Shown: positions 48,151-61,060, counted from the first letter of the stretch. The stretch is 64,000 nucleotides of DNA from Hyperoodon ampullatus (GCA_949752795.1 OX457057.1:161425980-161489979); one strand, 5' to 3'. Program-made: numbers and translations. The notes: generated by a model from the letters alone, not told the origin.

Positions 48151-50720
48151 TCTTATTATCTGGCCCTTTCGGGAAATGATGCAGGAATGAAGGTCTTTGG
48201 GAGGATTTCAGGCTGGAGGCAGCAGGGGAGGTGGCTGGAGGCAGCAGGGGAGGCGGGTGACCTTGCAGAGTCTGTGGCATCATCTGCTGCCCATAACAAG
48301 ACTGGCTCTGGATTCTGTGTCCTCGGGCCAAGCAGGCCAGAAGGAGGAGGAAGGGAGTGCAAGGAGAACCAAAGTACATGGTGTCTCTGGGTGGGTTGGA
48401 GCCAATAAAGAGGTCAGGATGTGGAACCTTAAGGCCATTCTTCTAGGGCCTGTGTGTTGGGAAGGGGTTCACTTTTCCTTTCCACAAGGTGCGTTGCTCT
48501 GCACCACACGCTTGGATTTCTCTCCATCTGTATTTGATCTCTACTATTGTTTGGAAGGTGTTCCGAGATCCCCAGGCAGCAGGCCTCCAGCCTGATGACT
48601 ACTGAACAGGCTTGTTAGGAAAGGCAGAAGCATCTATGGGGTTTGTTTCTCCTTGCTGGCAAGATGTCAGGAGACTGGAAGAGATCCAAATAAGAACCCA
48701 GGCCACTGAAGGGACAGAGAGTTTGATTTCTGAGGCCAGATGGAGATAAGGAGGGGCAAGGCATTAGGCTAATGAGTGGGCCAGAGGGAGCTAGCCTGTG
48801 AGGGGCTGGTCACAGGACCCTAGAGTCATCTAACTCAGAGTAGCAGGAAGGGGGAGGCTTGCTCAACATGCTCCAAGGGGACAGCATTTGAAGTAATGGG
48901 ATAAAAGTAGACCAAGGAAAATTTAGACCAAATCTAAGGCAAATCTCACAGGACACAAACAAATGTAGCAGGGAGATTGGAAAACTGTCAACCCATGTGG
49001 TACAGGGAGGTGTGGGAAGCATTACTGAGCTGCCCCCTCTCCAGTCCTCCAGCCCAGAGACCTGGCCCATTCATCCTGCCCGTCGGGTCTGATGGAACCA
49101 GGCTGAGGGCAGGATGAGGGCGTGACGAGGCAGCTACAGGGTTTGGGGGCCTTAACGATTGCACCAGGATTTATTCAGGATCCTTAATCACTTCAATGAA
49201 AACATTCTAAAATGGGCAAGAGGGCCCTGAGGACTCTCAAAAGTCCATTTGCAGGTGATGAAGTGATGCAGGCAGCAGACCTTCTGCTACTTGTGCAGGT
49301 GGGCGCGGGACTCCACGAAAACCACAGGAGAGCTCCTGGCAGAACCCCGTGGGCTTAGTGAGCAGAATGGGAAATTCACATCCAAATATGCCTCCTATTC
49401 TTAACAGTTGAAACACACACACACTCAAGTCAACTGCATCCCACAATATATATGGTTCCTATTCCACATTCTGGGTTTGCTAATTCTCAACTAATTCCTT
49501 GGGTGTCTTTGTGAAGTTCCAAGTTAAACTTTTCTAAAAATTGACCTACTTATCAATATATTGTCGTCCAGAGGGAGCAAAACTAAGCAAACAGTAGTTA
49601 TATCTCGATGAATCGTAATTCTCTCTGCATTACATGCTCTAATTTCTCTGGCCATGGGAGGGGCCTGTGATGGCTCTTCCAGATGAATCTCTCACTTTGC
49701 ACCCTGTAGATGCGGTGCGGAGGCTTGTGCTGATTCTAAATTGAGCTTCCAACTGCCCCCCAGAAGTGAAGATGGAGACAGGAGTCCCATTTCATCCACT
49801 GGCCCCTGAGGGCTAAAGCGGGTGAACACTGCATGTGGCCAGGTTACCCATCAGGGAAGCCTCCAGAATAGGCTGATCCAGATAAGCCATGCTTTCTCAA
49901 AAGACAGGTTAAAAGAGAGCAACTTTACACTTTTTGGTGCAATAGGAAAACATATTGTGCAATAGGGAAACATATAATGTTTATATCCTCTGCTTTCTGC
50001 TAAACTCTGCCTACCAGCTCATCTCCTGGACTGGGGAGAATAAAAGATTAAGTCGGGAGATACCATGCTGTTTGAACTGATATGACCTGACCTGAATACA
50101 CTTAGACAATGAAAGGAGAAAAGGAGAAGTTCAAGAGTTGGCATGAAAGGTACGTGAAAAACATTCTGGAGAGACTGCAGGGAGGAGTAGACTCGAGGTG
50201 GCTGCTGTGTGTGTGAGATATTGGGAGAGATGGAAATGGGAAAGAGACTTTTTAAGTTTTTTTGTATATTATGAATGAAATTTATCCCATTGGGACTTCC
50301 CCCAAATCTTCAATAAAGGTTTAAATTGCTTTCCACATATGTTTTGCATATTGGATTTGAGTTTCTTTAAATAAGACACCTTGAAGAGACTGAGCCCACA
50401 GGCAACTTTTCCTGTTCTTTCAAGGGTTATCATCATAAAGGAGGATGACTTGTCCAAAGAAAAATGATCGGTAGGAATTACCAGTAACTCTCAGAGATGG
50501 GAGGATGCCAATTTAGGTAAAGTTGAAAAGAGACAGAGAGAGTAGCATTTATGAACTTCCTAAACAGAAAGACACAAAGAAGATAGGGATTTGGTAGGAA
50601 ACATGAATGATAAACAGTTTCTCAAAATGTTCCTAGTAAGTAGCCCCTCTGGGACCAGCCAACATAAGCCCCACCCTACGGCCAAGGCACAGCCTGCACC
50701 TGGGCCTCTGACCCAGGGGG
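48151..50720. other. Presumed FAM163A intron, no gene seen
   Basis: Mixed sequence. It holds a perfect 21-bp tandem duplication GGCTGGAGGCAGCAGGGGAGG (48211-48231 and 48233-48253). No supported exon or named repeat was seen otherwise. Confidence 0.35.
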
Positions 50721-50732
50721 ATCAGGAGGATA

Positions 50733-50947
50733 TTTTTTTTTTTTTTTTTTTTTTTGTGGTACGCGGGCCTCTCACCGTTGTGGCCTCTCCCGTTGCGGAG
50801 CACAGGCTCCGGATGCGCAGGCTCAGCAGCCATGGCTCACGGGCCCAGCCGCTCCGCGGCATATGGGATCCTCCCAGACCGGGGCACGAACCCGCATCCC
50901 CTGCATCGGCAGGCGGACCCTCAACCACTGCGCCACCAGGGAGGCCC
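50733..50947 (-). mobile_element. CHR-type SINE, second inverted pair, member 1
   Basis: Poly-T 50733-50755, then the complement of the CHR body and head. Perfect target duplication AGGAGGATATTTTT (50724-50737, partly shared with the poly-T, and 50949-50962). Confidence 0.92.
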
Positions 50948-50977
50948 TAGGAGGATATTTTTTAAAAACCTCCTCTT

Positions 50978-51190
50978 GGGGCTGCCCTGGTGGCACAGTG
51001 GTTGAGAGTCCACCTGCCCATGCAGGGGACACTGGTTTGTGCCCCGGTCCGGGAAGATCCCACATGCCGCAGAGCGGCTGGGCCTGTGAGCCATGGCCGC
51101 TGAGCCTGCGCGTCCGGAGACTGTGCTCCACAACGGGAGAGGCCACAACAGTGAGAGGCCCGCGTACCACAAAAAAAAAAAAAAAAAAAA
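50978..51190 (+). mobile_element. CHR-type SINE, second inverted pair, member 2
   Basis: Head GGGGCTGCCCTGGTGGCACAG with a few changes, and an A-tail 51171-51190. It sits 30 bp from the oppositely oriented copy and abuts the truncated end of an antisense L1. Confidence 0.9.
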
Positions 51191-53795
51191 GATTGTTCTA
51201 TTTCTGTGAAAAACGCTGCTGGAATTTTGATAGGGATTGCACTGAATCTGTAGATTACTTTGGGTAGTATGGACATATTAACAATATTAATTCTTCCATT
51301 CTATGAGCATGAAATATCTTTCCATTTATTTGTGTCTTCAATTTTTTCATTAATGTCTTGTAGTTTTTAATATACAGGTCTTTCACCTCCTTGGTTAAAT
51401 TTATTCCTAAGTATTTTATTCTTTTTGAAGCAATTATAAATGAGATTGTTTTCTTCATTTCTCTTTCTGATAGTTTGTTATTAGCGTACAGAAACACAAC
51501 AGATTTTTGTGTATTGATTTTGCATCCTACAACTTTACTGAATTCATTTATTAGTTCTAACAGCTGTGGTTTTTTTGATGGAATCTTTAGGGCTTTCTAT
51601 ATATAATATCATGTCATCTGCAGATAGTGAGAGCTTTACTTCTTCCCTTCCAATTTGGATGCCTTATATTTCTTTTTCTTACCAAATTGCTCTGGTTAGG
51701 ACTTCAACACTATGTTGAATAAAAGTGGCAAGAGTGGGCATTCTTATCTTGTTCCTGATCTTAGAGGAAAGGATTTCAACTTTACACAGTTGAGTATGAT
51801 GTTAGCTGTGGGCTTGCCATATATGGCCTTTTATTATGTTCAGGTATGTGCCCTCTGTACTTGCTGTTGAGAGTTTTAAATTATAAATGGATGGTGAAAA
51901 CTGTCAAATGTTCTGCACCTATTGAGATCGTGATCATATGATTTTTATCCTTAATTTTGTTAATGTGGTGTATCACATTGACTGATTTGCAGATGTTGGA
52001 ACTATCCTTGCATCTCTGAAATCCCACTTGATTATGGTGTATAATCCTTTTAATGTACTTTAATTAAATCCTTTAAATGTTGAATTCAGTCTGTCAATAT
52101 TTTGTTGAGGACATCTATATTCATTAGGGATAGGGCCTGTAATTTTTTTTCTCGTGGCATTCTTGTCTGGTTTGGGTATACGGGTAATGATGGCCTCATA
52201 AAATGAGTATGGGTGAGTTCCTTCCTCTTCTTTTTTTTTTTTTGGAAGAGTTTGAAGAGGATTGGTATCAATTCTTCTTTGACTGGAAGAATTCACCAAT
52301 GAAGCTGTCTGGTCTGGGCTTTTGTTTGTTAGGAGGTTTTTGATTACTGATTCAATCTTCTTACTACCAATTAGTCTGTTCAGATTTTCTATTTCATCAT
52401 GATTCAGTCTTGGTAGGTTGTATGGTTCTAGGAATTTATCCATTTCTTCTAGGTCATCCAATTTGTTGGCATATAATTTCACAGTGGTCTCTTATGATCC
52501 TTTGTATTTCTGCGGTATCAGCTGTAACATCTCTTTCATTTCTGATTTTATTTGAGTCCTCTTTTTTTCTTTGTGAATCTAGCTAAAGGTTTGTCAATTT
52601 TCTTGATTTCTTTCAAAGAACCAGCTCTTAGTTTCATTGATCTTTTCTATTATCTCTTTAGTCACTGTTTCATTTATTTCTGCTCTAATCTTTGTTATTT
52701 CCCTCCTTCTACTAACTTTGGGCTTTATTTGTTCCTTTTTTTAGGTCCTTGAGGTGTAAACCTTCACTGTTTGAGACTTCTCTTGTTTCTTGAGGTAGGC
52801 ACTTATTGCTATAAACTTCCCTCTTAGAACTGCTTTTGCTGCATCCCACAAATTTGGGTATGTTACATTTACATTTTCATCTGTGTCAAGGTAATTTTTT
52901 AATTTATCTTTTGATTTCTTCTTTGACCCATCGGTTGTTCAGTAGCATGCTATCTAAATGCCATATATTTATGAGTTTTCCAGTTTTATTTCTGTAATTT
53001 CTCATTTCATACCATTGTGGTAGGAAAATATGCTTGATATGATTTCAATCATCTTAAATTTATTAAGGCTTGTTTTGTAGCCTAACATGACCTATCTTGG
53101 AAAATGTTCCATGTGCACTTGAGAAGAATGTGTATTCTATTGCTTTTGGGTGGAATGTTCTGTAAATATCTGTTAAGTCCCAACTGTTCTAACATGTTGT
53201 TTAAAGCTGATGTTTTCATATTGATTTTCTGTCTGGATGATCTATCCATTGATGTAAGTGGGGGTATTAAAGTCCCCGACTCCTATTGTATTGCTGTCTA
53301 TTTCTCCCTTTAGGTCAGTTAATACCTGCTTTATATATCAGTTGTTCCTATGTTGGGTGTATAAATATTTACAAATGTTATACCAACCTGTTGGATTGAC
53401 CCTACATCATTATGTCTGTCATAAATGTCCTTCTTTGTCTCTTATTTTAGTCTTGTTTTAAAGTCTATTTTGTCTGATATAAGTATAGCTACTGCAGCTT
53501 TCTTTGGTTTCCCAGTTGCATGGAATATCTTTTTCCATTCCTTCACTTTAAGTCTGTGTGTGTCCTCACATCTAAAGTGAGGTAGCATAGAGATGAGTCT
53601 TGTTTTTAAAAAAATATTCAGCCATTCCATGTCTTTTGAGTGGAGAATTTAGTCCATTTACATTTAAAGTAATTACTGATAAATATGTACTTGTTGCCAT
53701 TTTGTTAATTGTCTTCTGGTTGTTTTTATAGTTTCTGTTTCTACTCGCTTTTACCTCACTATGAGAATTTCTTAAAGCATGCGACAGAAACACTG
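51191..53795 (-). mobile_element. L1 ORF2 remnant, antisense
   Basis: Read on the minus strand from 53795: endonuclease start (SVITLNVNGLNSPLKRH), then ACLQETH-like decayed text, a palm/fingers region (LEPYNLPRLNHDEIENLNR at about 52400), ending at the [18 protein letters not shown] stretch near 51200. Broken by many frameshifts and stops. The rest of ORF2 and the 3' UTR are missing on its 3' side, where the CHR SINE lies. Confidence 0.88.
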
Positions 53796-53799
53796 AGTA

Positions 53800-53875
53800 T
53801 GCTAGTTTAAAATCCAGATTCCTGGTAACCCCTAGACCTAGTAAACCAGACTCTCTGTGGGGGAGGTCTGGTTAT
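53800..53875. repeat. MER5-like fragment
   Basis: AAATCCAGATTCCTGGTAAC and GGTCTGGTTATCTGAATTTA resemble MER5-type DNA transposon sequence. Weak. Confidence 0.35.
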
Positions 53876-53887
53876 CTGAATTTAAGT

Positions 53888-53993
53888 AGGGTGATTGTTC
53901 AATTTATGGCCCAAACTGGAACACTTCTGAGTAAAACGGGGCACTATTAATAACTATGCTGGGACAACTGGCATAAACCAGGATAGTCACCCT
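53888..53993. mobile_element. Short non-autonomous DNA-transposon-like element
   Basis: About 106 bp with inverted ends (AGGGTGATTG at left, ATAGTCACCCT at right) and a middle rich in GGGACAACTGGCATAAACC, a common ancient mammalian MITE-like sequence. Family name not certain. Confidence 0.5.
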
Positions 53994-55279
53994 CATTTCA
54001 AGTATTTCCTTTCACAGTGAAGTGTGAGAACCACTGCCCAAGGCTCTAATTCTTTCATGATGGAAACCAGGTGTCTTCCCTCCTTTAATTCCCTAGTAGG
54101 CCACAGCAAGGACAAGGCCCCGAACTGACAGGCTGAGCAGGCAGCTGCAGTACTACCATTGGGGTAGGCAGAAGCAGAAGATGGCTGAGAGTGTGAGCAA
54201 GGACAGCTAGTGTCCTAGGTAGATCTTGTCCCACAGTGGCCTCCTGCTACCTTGAGAGATGCTGGCTGTGGCCACCGTGAATGAAACAGACAGGACTGGT
54301 GCCAGTGTACCCCTCCAGCTATCCTTCAAGGACTAGGCTCTTTTCACCCAGAGATGGGGCTTTAAAGGGGACTTCATTTACACAAATAATGCCCCATATT
54401 CAACAGTGAGAATGAACACCCATGTTAAGTCAGACAGCCTGGGGCCAACAACAGCCACCTAGCTTGTGGTGGGGCTCTGCCACCTGCCCAATGCCCAGTG
54501 TGATATTTAAGACAGCAGCAGGGCCTCCAGCTCCTGTGGCTGGGCTGTTGTTTCCTTCCAGGGGAACTTTCCTTCTGTTCATTTTGCTTTTCCTTTTAAT
54601 TTACAATCATGCAAAAGCACCCAGTTCCATCAAAGCCAATTCTGAGAACTTTGAGTCTAAGAGAGTTAAAAAATGACACCTGACCTAGTCTCTGACCTAT
54701 TCCACCAAGATCCCTTGAGATTTAATAAGACACTATCTAGAACTGAGGTTTTTATTGTCTCCTAATAGCATTAAGCCAGCAGTCCACAGAATCTCTGAAT
54801 GAGCATGTACACATTCTTTTCCTCTTTTCTATATGCCTTATACTCTCTTCACACACATACTTTTTCTATGTCCATGAGACAAGCCCATACACCACTATGT
54901 GAATAGATGACGAACCTCCTGATTTGTAGTGTAGCTTACAGACTCCTGGAATTTTGGAAAGTATAAATGGCCTTAAAATAAGGTTTTAATTATTCTACAG
55001 CTAATAAAATGGTTATGGTGATTATGTGATATATGTAGACCTTTAAGTATTCCCTGCCATTGGGGCATATAGGGAATGGACCATGTTCACAGCCAATCAA
55101 GTGAACAATGGTTGAAGAAACTGGGCTTGTTGAGCTTGTGTAAGAGAAGATGTTGGAGAAAGGATGGGAGGAGAGGCTATGATAACTTTTGTCAAATATC
55201 TGAAGACCTGTCTCTTAAAAGAAAGACTTATTTTTGTGCTGTATTTCTGCTCCATTAAATAATGTGACTCCACACTTTC
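53994..55279. other. Presumed FAM163A intron, nothing recognised
   Basis: No supported gene or repeat was seen. Short open frames only. Confidence 0.3.
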
Positions 55280-55550
55280 TTTTTCATAATATTCCCCTCC
55301 CCACCTTTAATGCCTCCACCTCTTTCAAGCGCAACTTCCTCCATGAAACCTTGCTGAGACAGAGCCAATTGGCCCCTCCATCAGGCTGCCAGCATTTATC
55401 ACACTGTATTTTTTTTAAAAAAATTATTATTATCTCTTTGTCTCATTCACTAGAGTGTAGGGCCCTTGAGGGCAGGAGCTGGGGCACACTTTCCTATTTC
55501 AGCACCTAATACAGAGTAGACCTTTCATGCATGTTTACAGAATGAAAAAC
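55280..55550 (+). repeat. L2 3' end, followed by MIR
   Basis: L2 pattern CTTCCTCCATGAAACCTTGC, then GGGCCCTTGAGGGCAGGAGC. A MIR fragment (-) follows at about 55600-55690 (GAGGCTCAGAGAGAACAGG). Confidence 0.7.
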
Positions 55551-55742
55551 TGAAAAATGACTGTTTGGGTAGGAGCTTTTTAATATAAGAGCTCTGTGAG
55601 GTGATGGAGTTATCATCAACTCCATTTCGTTGATGAGGTAAATGAGGCTCAGAGAGAACAGGTGACTCATCTAAGGTCACACAACTAGTAAGTGGTGTTG
55701 CAGACTGCTTCTCTGGTCTTCTAGGTCGAATGCCAATTTCTT

Positions 55743-56034
55743 TTTTTTTTTTTTTAATTTATTCAGAGGCTTTTATTTTTTTTTTCTGCTTTATAACAAA
55801 TTTAATCAGTTATACATATACATATGTTCCCATACCCCCTCCCTTTTGCGTCTCCCTCCCACCCTCCCTATCCCACCCCTCCAGGCGGTCACAAAGCACC
55901 GAGCTGATCTCCCTGTGCTATGCGGCTACTTCCCACTAGCTATCTACCTTACGTTTGGTAGTGTATATATGTCCATGCCGCTCTTTCGCTTTGTCACAGC
56001 TTGCCCTTCCCCCTCCCCATATCCTTAAGTCCAT
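55743..56034 (-). mobile_element. Short L1 insertion (3' UTR only) with target duplication
   Basis: Poly-T followed by antisense L1 3' UTR (CACCGAGCTGATCTCCCTGT). Flanked by TCGAATGCCAATTTCTT at about 55726 and again at about 56034, which shows a complete 5'-truncated insertion. Confidence 0.85.
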
Positions 56035-56264
56035 CGAATGCCAATTTCTTACCCATGAGAAAAAGTGTAAGAGCACCTAGGCAACAATAACAAGCAAGCC
56101 GCTATTTATTGGCACTAACTATGTCCCTCCTCACTGGGACTGGGCCTTCTCTTAAGATATCAAAGCTGGATACTGTCCTCATAGAAACAAAGAACAGATT
56201 GGTGGTTGCCAGTGGCAGGGGGTTGGCGGGTGGGAGAAATTGGGGAAGGTGGTTAAAAGGTACG

Positions 56265-56710
56265 TACTTCCAGTTACAAAATAAATAAGTTGTGGGGATG
56301 TAACATACAGCATGGTGACTACCAGTTAATAATACTGTATTGCATATTCAAAAGTTGCTAAGAGAGAGTGGATCTTTTTTTTTTTTTAATTGGGGTATAG
56401 TTGCTTTACAGTGTTGTGTTAGTTTCTGCTGTACAACGAAGTGAATCAGCTATATGTATACATATATCCCCTCCCTCTTGGACTTCCCTCCCACCCTCCC
56501 CCATCCCACCCATCTAGGCCACCACAGAGCACCGAGCTGAGCCCCCTGAGCTGTACAGCAGCTAGCTGTACACTAGCTATGTGTGGTAACGGATGTTAAC
56601 CAGACTTATTGTGGTGATCATTTCGCAATGTATACAAACATGGAATCATTATGTTGTACACCTGAAGCTAATATAATGTTATATGTCAATTTTACCTTAA
56701 AAAAAGGAAT
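56265..56710 (+). mobile_element. Old L1 3' end interrupted by a younger antisense L1 3' end
   Basis: The outer element is the same type as 28580-28885 (CATACAGCATGGTGACTACC; end TTGTACACCTGAAGCTAATA). It is split by an antisense L1 3' UTR at about 56376-56588 beginning with poly-T and including GTTTCTGCTGTACAACGAAG. Confidence 0.75.
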
Positions 56711-56739
56711 GAATAGTGTCGATCATAGATATTTATCAA

Positions 56740-56890
56740 CCATGACAATCCTTTGAAGTGGGAATTATTATTTCCATTTCACAAATGAAGGAACTGAACG
56801 TGAAAGAGATTAAGAAACTTGCCCAAAGCACACATCTAGTAAGCAGCAGAGTCAGGACTTGGATCCCGGTCTATGTGACACCAAAGCTCA
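56740..56890 (-). repeat. MIR fragment
   Basis: Complement of MIR (CATTTCACAAATGAAGGAAC, then TTGCCCAAAGCACACATCTA). Confidence 0.65.
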
Positions 56891-58139
56891 TCAACCTCAG
56901 CACCCTATTACTTGGCAGAGTAAGCCTTCAGTTAGTACTGCTAAATGGTATTTCTGGAACAGGAAGATGGACTTTCACTCAAAAGAAAGGAGCACTTTTT
57001 AGAAGTGAGAAGCTGCTGAGACAGAGTAGTCTAGTGACTCAAGGGGCAGTGAGACCAACGCCAATCATAACTGGAGGTGTTTAAGCATTTAATGGGATCC
57101 CAAGCTTGGCTGGGTGATTGAAACAGATGACTTTTATGGTTTCTTTTATCCAAGTTCTTCCTCCTAACATCTGTGGGGCCCAGGGCAAGATGACAAATGG
57201 AGGCCACAGACCATATGTCTAAATATCTCAAAGTTAAAAATCAAGCTAGCACCTGTGAGATAAAAAGTGTTCTATCCTCCTGCCTTGATAAATATACTTG
57301 GACACCTGGACATCCTGTTTCAATTTTAGAATGCCAAGACTACTTGGAGCTCCATGCTGAAATGAGGCAGCATGGGGATAGCTGGCCCAGCTGTTAGCCT
57401 GTAGCTCACCCCCCTCCTCTTTCCACTCCAGACTTGCTCCTGTACCCATGAGGGACCTCATGTGCGCAGAGTGTGGACACTCCAGCCTAAAAGTCCAGGC
57501 TCCATTCACTGTCCCCAAAGAATTGCCTCTTGGCCACCCTGCACAGACGTCTGCATACCCGTGGAAGGACAGACAAGGGAGAAGAGGTCTGAACAGGTCC
57601 TGGAAGCAGCTCAGGGCTGTTTGGACAGGGAAAAGGAATGGTTTAAAAGAGAAGGCACAGACACGTCCTTTTGACCCCACAGACTTGTCCTCACAGAGCA
57701 GGGGCATGGCCAAGGAGACCCAGGGCAGAGGCCTCTCTTGCCTGGGTCTAAGGGCTACTTCCAATATGAGAGTTCCATGATGTTAAGTTCCTTGAGTCTT
57801 TCCTTTCTTTTGGATGTTTATATTATCTAAGTTTAAGAGCAAAATCCTCTGTCTGGGACAAAGACATCTACGGTGGATAATTCTGAGCTGGGCATTAGGG
57901 AAGCTTTGCTAGGCTGTTAGACTTTGGGTGCAGTGGCCTAAAAGGGAATATTGCTGGAGAAACCCAGATAAAATAACTGGTGGAAATGAATTCATTTCCT
58001 TTTGTTTTTGCTCTTTTCTCCCTGCCTGGCTGCCCATACAAAGTCCTTTACTTAAAAGAATGTTTTGGGCTTTCGGGAATTTTCCTCCTCTATCCCACAA
58101 TTTTCTTCCACTGATCTCTTCTCTCTCCTTATTCTTTTT
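56891..58139. other. Presumed FAM163A intron, nothing recognised
   Basis: Includes a 172-codon open frame on the minus strand (57246-57764) with no recognisable family. Treated as chance. Confidence 0.3.
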
Positions 58140-58548
58140 TTCTCTTTTTTATTATTGAAGTATAGTTGATTTACAATGCTGGGCCAATCTCTGCTGTACA
58201 GCAAAGTGACTCAGTTATACACATATATAGATTCTTCTTTATATTCTTTTCCATTATGGTTTATCACAGGATACTGAATGTAGTCCCCTGTGATATACAT
58301 TAGGACCTTGTTGTTCATCCATTCTAAATCTAATAGTTTGCATCTACCAACCCCAAACTCCCAGTACATCCCTCTCCCTCCTCCTCTCCCCTTTGGCAAC
58401 CACAAGTCTGTTCTCTATGTCCACGAGTCTGTTTCTGTTTTGTAGAAAGGTTCATTTGTGCAATATTTTAGATTCCACATATAAGTGATATCACTTGTCT
58501 TTTTCTTTCTGACTTACTTCACTTAGTATGATAATCTCTAGCTCCATC
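58140..58548 (-). mobile_element. L1 3' end, antisense
   Basis: Starts with a T-rich tail and ATTGAAGTATAGTTGATTTA, and continues antisense through the 3' UTR to the ACTTAGTATGATAATCTCTA portion of ORF2. Complementary to the segment at 59284-59575, so the two L1 ends form an inverted pair about 0.7 kb apart. Confidence 0.85.
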
Positions 58549-58844
58549 CTCTCCTTATTCTCTGATGTTCCAAAGGCCATTATCTTCCCAAGTCTGTCCA
58601 GAATCTGAAGTTGCCTTCTTCCCTCACCCCCACACTCCCAGTCTACAGTACACCTTTTCTAGAGCAAATATCTTAAACAGAAATCCCAGTTTCCATGAGA
58701 ACTGACTGCCATCTACCCAGATCAGTGGAAGGGTGAACGTGATCTCTTAGGGGTGACAGCAGCTACAGAGGCCAGGTTTGCCTAGCTCACCAAACCAACT
58801 CTCCCTTTATCCCAGCTTATATCTGCAGGTGGGTTGAAAGTGCT

Positions 58845-59060
58845 ATTCAGTGCTGGGTTAAGAATGTGGATTCTAGAGACTGTGAGCCAGACTTGGGTTG
58901 AAATACTGGTCCATAGCTTACGAGCCTTGTAATCTTAAGCAAATCATGTAATCACTTTGGGTCTCAATTTTCTACCTTTAAAATCTCTAAAATGGGGATG
59001 ATAATTTTAGCTATGTTACAGGGCCAATAGGAGGACTTAATGAAAAGATTCACAAAAAGC
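58845..59060 (+). repeat. MIR
   Basis: Good MIR order: GATTCTAGAGACTGTGAGCC, then AATCACTTTGGGTCTCAATT, then AAAATGGGGATGATAAT. Confidence 0.75.
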
Positions 59061-59283
59061 TCTTAATTTTGCAGTGGCTAGAACATTACAGCTTCTCAAA
59101 AAAATGTCAGCTGTTATTAATAATACTTCCTACTTCTGTTGATGGTATTCCTTCCACCCCAAGGCTTGGAGCCTTGGTACTATCTCTGACATCCTTTACT
59201 TGTCTCCTGCATTTAATCTGTCTCTTCCTTTCTATGCCTACTGCTACCATCTGCGTTGAGGGTCACATTTCAAATAGTTTGTC

Positions 59284-59575
59284 CCCATTTGCAGCAACAT
59301 GGATGGACCTACAGATTATCATACTAAGCAAAGTAAGTCAGAAAGAGAAAGACAAATACCATATGATATCACTTATATGTGGAATCCAAAATACGCCACA
59401 AAGGAACATATCTACGAAACATAAACAGACTCACAGACACAGAGAACAGACTTGTGGTTGCCAAGGGGGAGGGAACGGGGGAGGGAAGGATTGGGAGTTT
59501 GGGGTTAGCAGATGCAAACTCTTATATATAGGATGGATAAACAACAAGGTCTTACTGTATAGCACAGGGAACTAT
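59284..59575 (+). mobile_element. L1 fragment (ORF2 end and part of 3' UTR)
   Basis: Matches 20190-20465 and 46300-46590 in this window (CATTTGCAGCAACATGGATG, then GTATAGCACAGGGAACTATG). Truncated at both ends. Confidence 0.85.
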
Positions 59576-60254
59576 GTGGCTCAGAAACTGAGGCTCAGAA
59601 ATTTAAATTACCTGTCCAAACCCATGCAACTGGTAAGAGGCAGGACCAAGATCGGCACCTAAATTTGCATGCCCCAAAGCGTCACACACGACGAGTTTAT
59701 CTGGACTCAGCCCATTGGAGATCTTGCAAGCTTTGGCCAGTACAAGACGGTAATAGGGTCAGTGTAAGAGCAGGTCTTGGCCAGAGCAGGCTTTGCCTGT
59801 GAGGCTGAGGTCAAGGAAGCCCCCCAGGAGGAGGTAAATGGACTCTGGATGGTTAACAAGAGCAGTCTGTGAATAAAATGGTCTTATTTAAAACCAGGGG
59901 AATATCATTTGGATTTCCCAAATATATGAACAGGTGAGTGAGTGGTGGGAAAGAGAGAGGATTATTTACTGTCAAAATTATCCCCTTTTTGTTTCCCTTG
60001 GCTGAAGAAGAATTCTGTTTTGCCTGGACTGTTAGAGGCTGGAGGACCAGAGAAACAGATGCAGAGTGTCAGAGACTGAAGGTCAAGCCTGCCACTGATT
60101 ACACACTGAGAGAAGTGATCAGGTGGTGTTTGGTAAAATTACTTCCACCCAGAAAATCCTGAGAAACATATCACTCATGTTTGCATAACATTTTACAGCT
60201 TACAAAGCCTATATATTAACTCGTCTCCTAGAATATCCAAGCTGGAGGACACAT
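59576..60254. other. Presumed FAM163A intron, nothing recognised
   Basis: A short MIR-like remnant may lie at 59585-59640. Otherwise no feature is supported. Confidence 0.3.
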
Positions 60255-60895
60255 GGGCCAGTAGTTCCTAAGCTGGCACTAGCGTTATCTGGGGAGTTGT
60301 GTTACCATGCAGGTCCCCAGATTCCACCCAGACCAACGGAATCAGAATTCTGCAGGTGGAAGCTGTATGGTTAAATGCTCCCATGGGGCTTCCCACGGGG
60401 AGCTGGGTTTGAGCCCTGCTGCTCTCAGCCAGGCCAGTGTCCACTGCCAACCATCACTCTCACCTGGGCCCTGCAGTGGGCTCCTCACTGGGCTCCTGTC
60501 CCCAGTAATTCCCCTCCCAGTCCCTTCTCCACTCTGCCACCAGACCGAGTTCCCTAAAACGCATCTGATCCCCCCCCTGCCTCCCTCAGGCTACAGCCTG
60601 GAGCTTTGGGGGAGCTATAGAGTGGTGTGCCTAGGCCCCACTCTCACCTCCACCCAACTCCTCCTGCAAAGCTCCTCTGGGAAGTGTTTCCTGATTTGGC
60701 CCCAGGCCTGTAGCAGGTGCTGTGTGTCTTCTATTAGCACCACTCTCAGGGATTACAGATCCATTTAACTGCACAAGAATTTGGGGGAGGGAGCCCTCGG
60801 TGCAGGGGGCTGTGCCTTTTCATTTCCAAATCCCGCATGCCTGGTTAGGGACCGGCACATGGTAGGGGCTCTATAAACACCAGCTGAATGAATGA
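60255..60895 (+). repeat. MER5-like fragment followed by L2
   Basis: 60255-60400 resembles MER5 (CCAGATTCCACCCAGACCAA). 60440-60895 shows L2 order ending CGGCACATGGTAGGGGCTCT and AATGAATGAAT. Confidence 0.6.
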
Positions 60896-61060
60896 ATGCA
60901 TACATGCATGCAGGTATCTCGAGCTGCCATTTATGTTCACTTTAGATCAAGCATGTTTCAAGAATAGATATGTTTATGAGCTCTCCTTGCTCAAAGACCT
61001 AATCGCACAGCTAAATAGCTTAGTGTATTTACTACAAATTAAGAGGAGCCTTGGACTAAA

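Noticed and set aside
57246..57764. 172-codon minus-strand frame
   Set aside because: No family resemblance, no splice signals that join it to other exons, and overlapping plus-strand frames of similar length.
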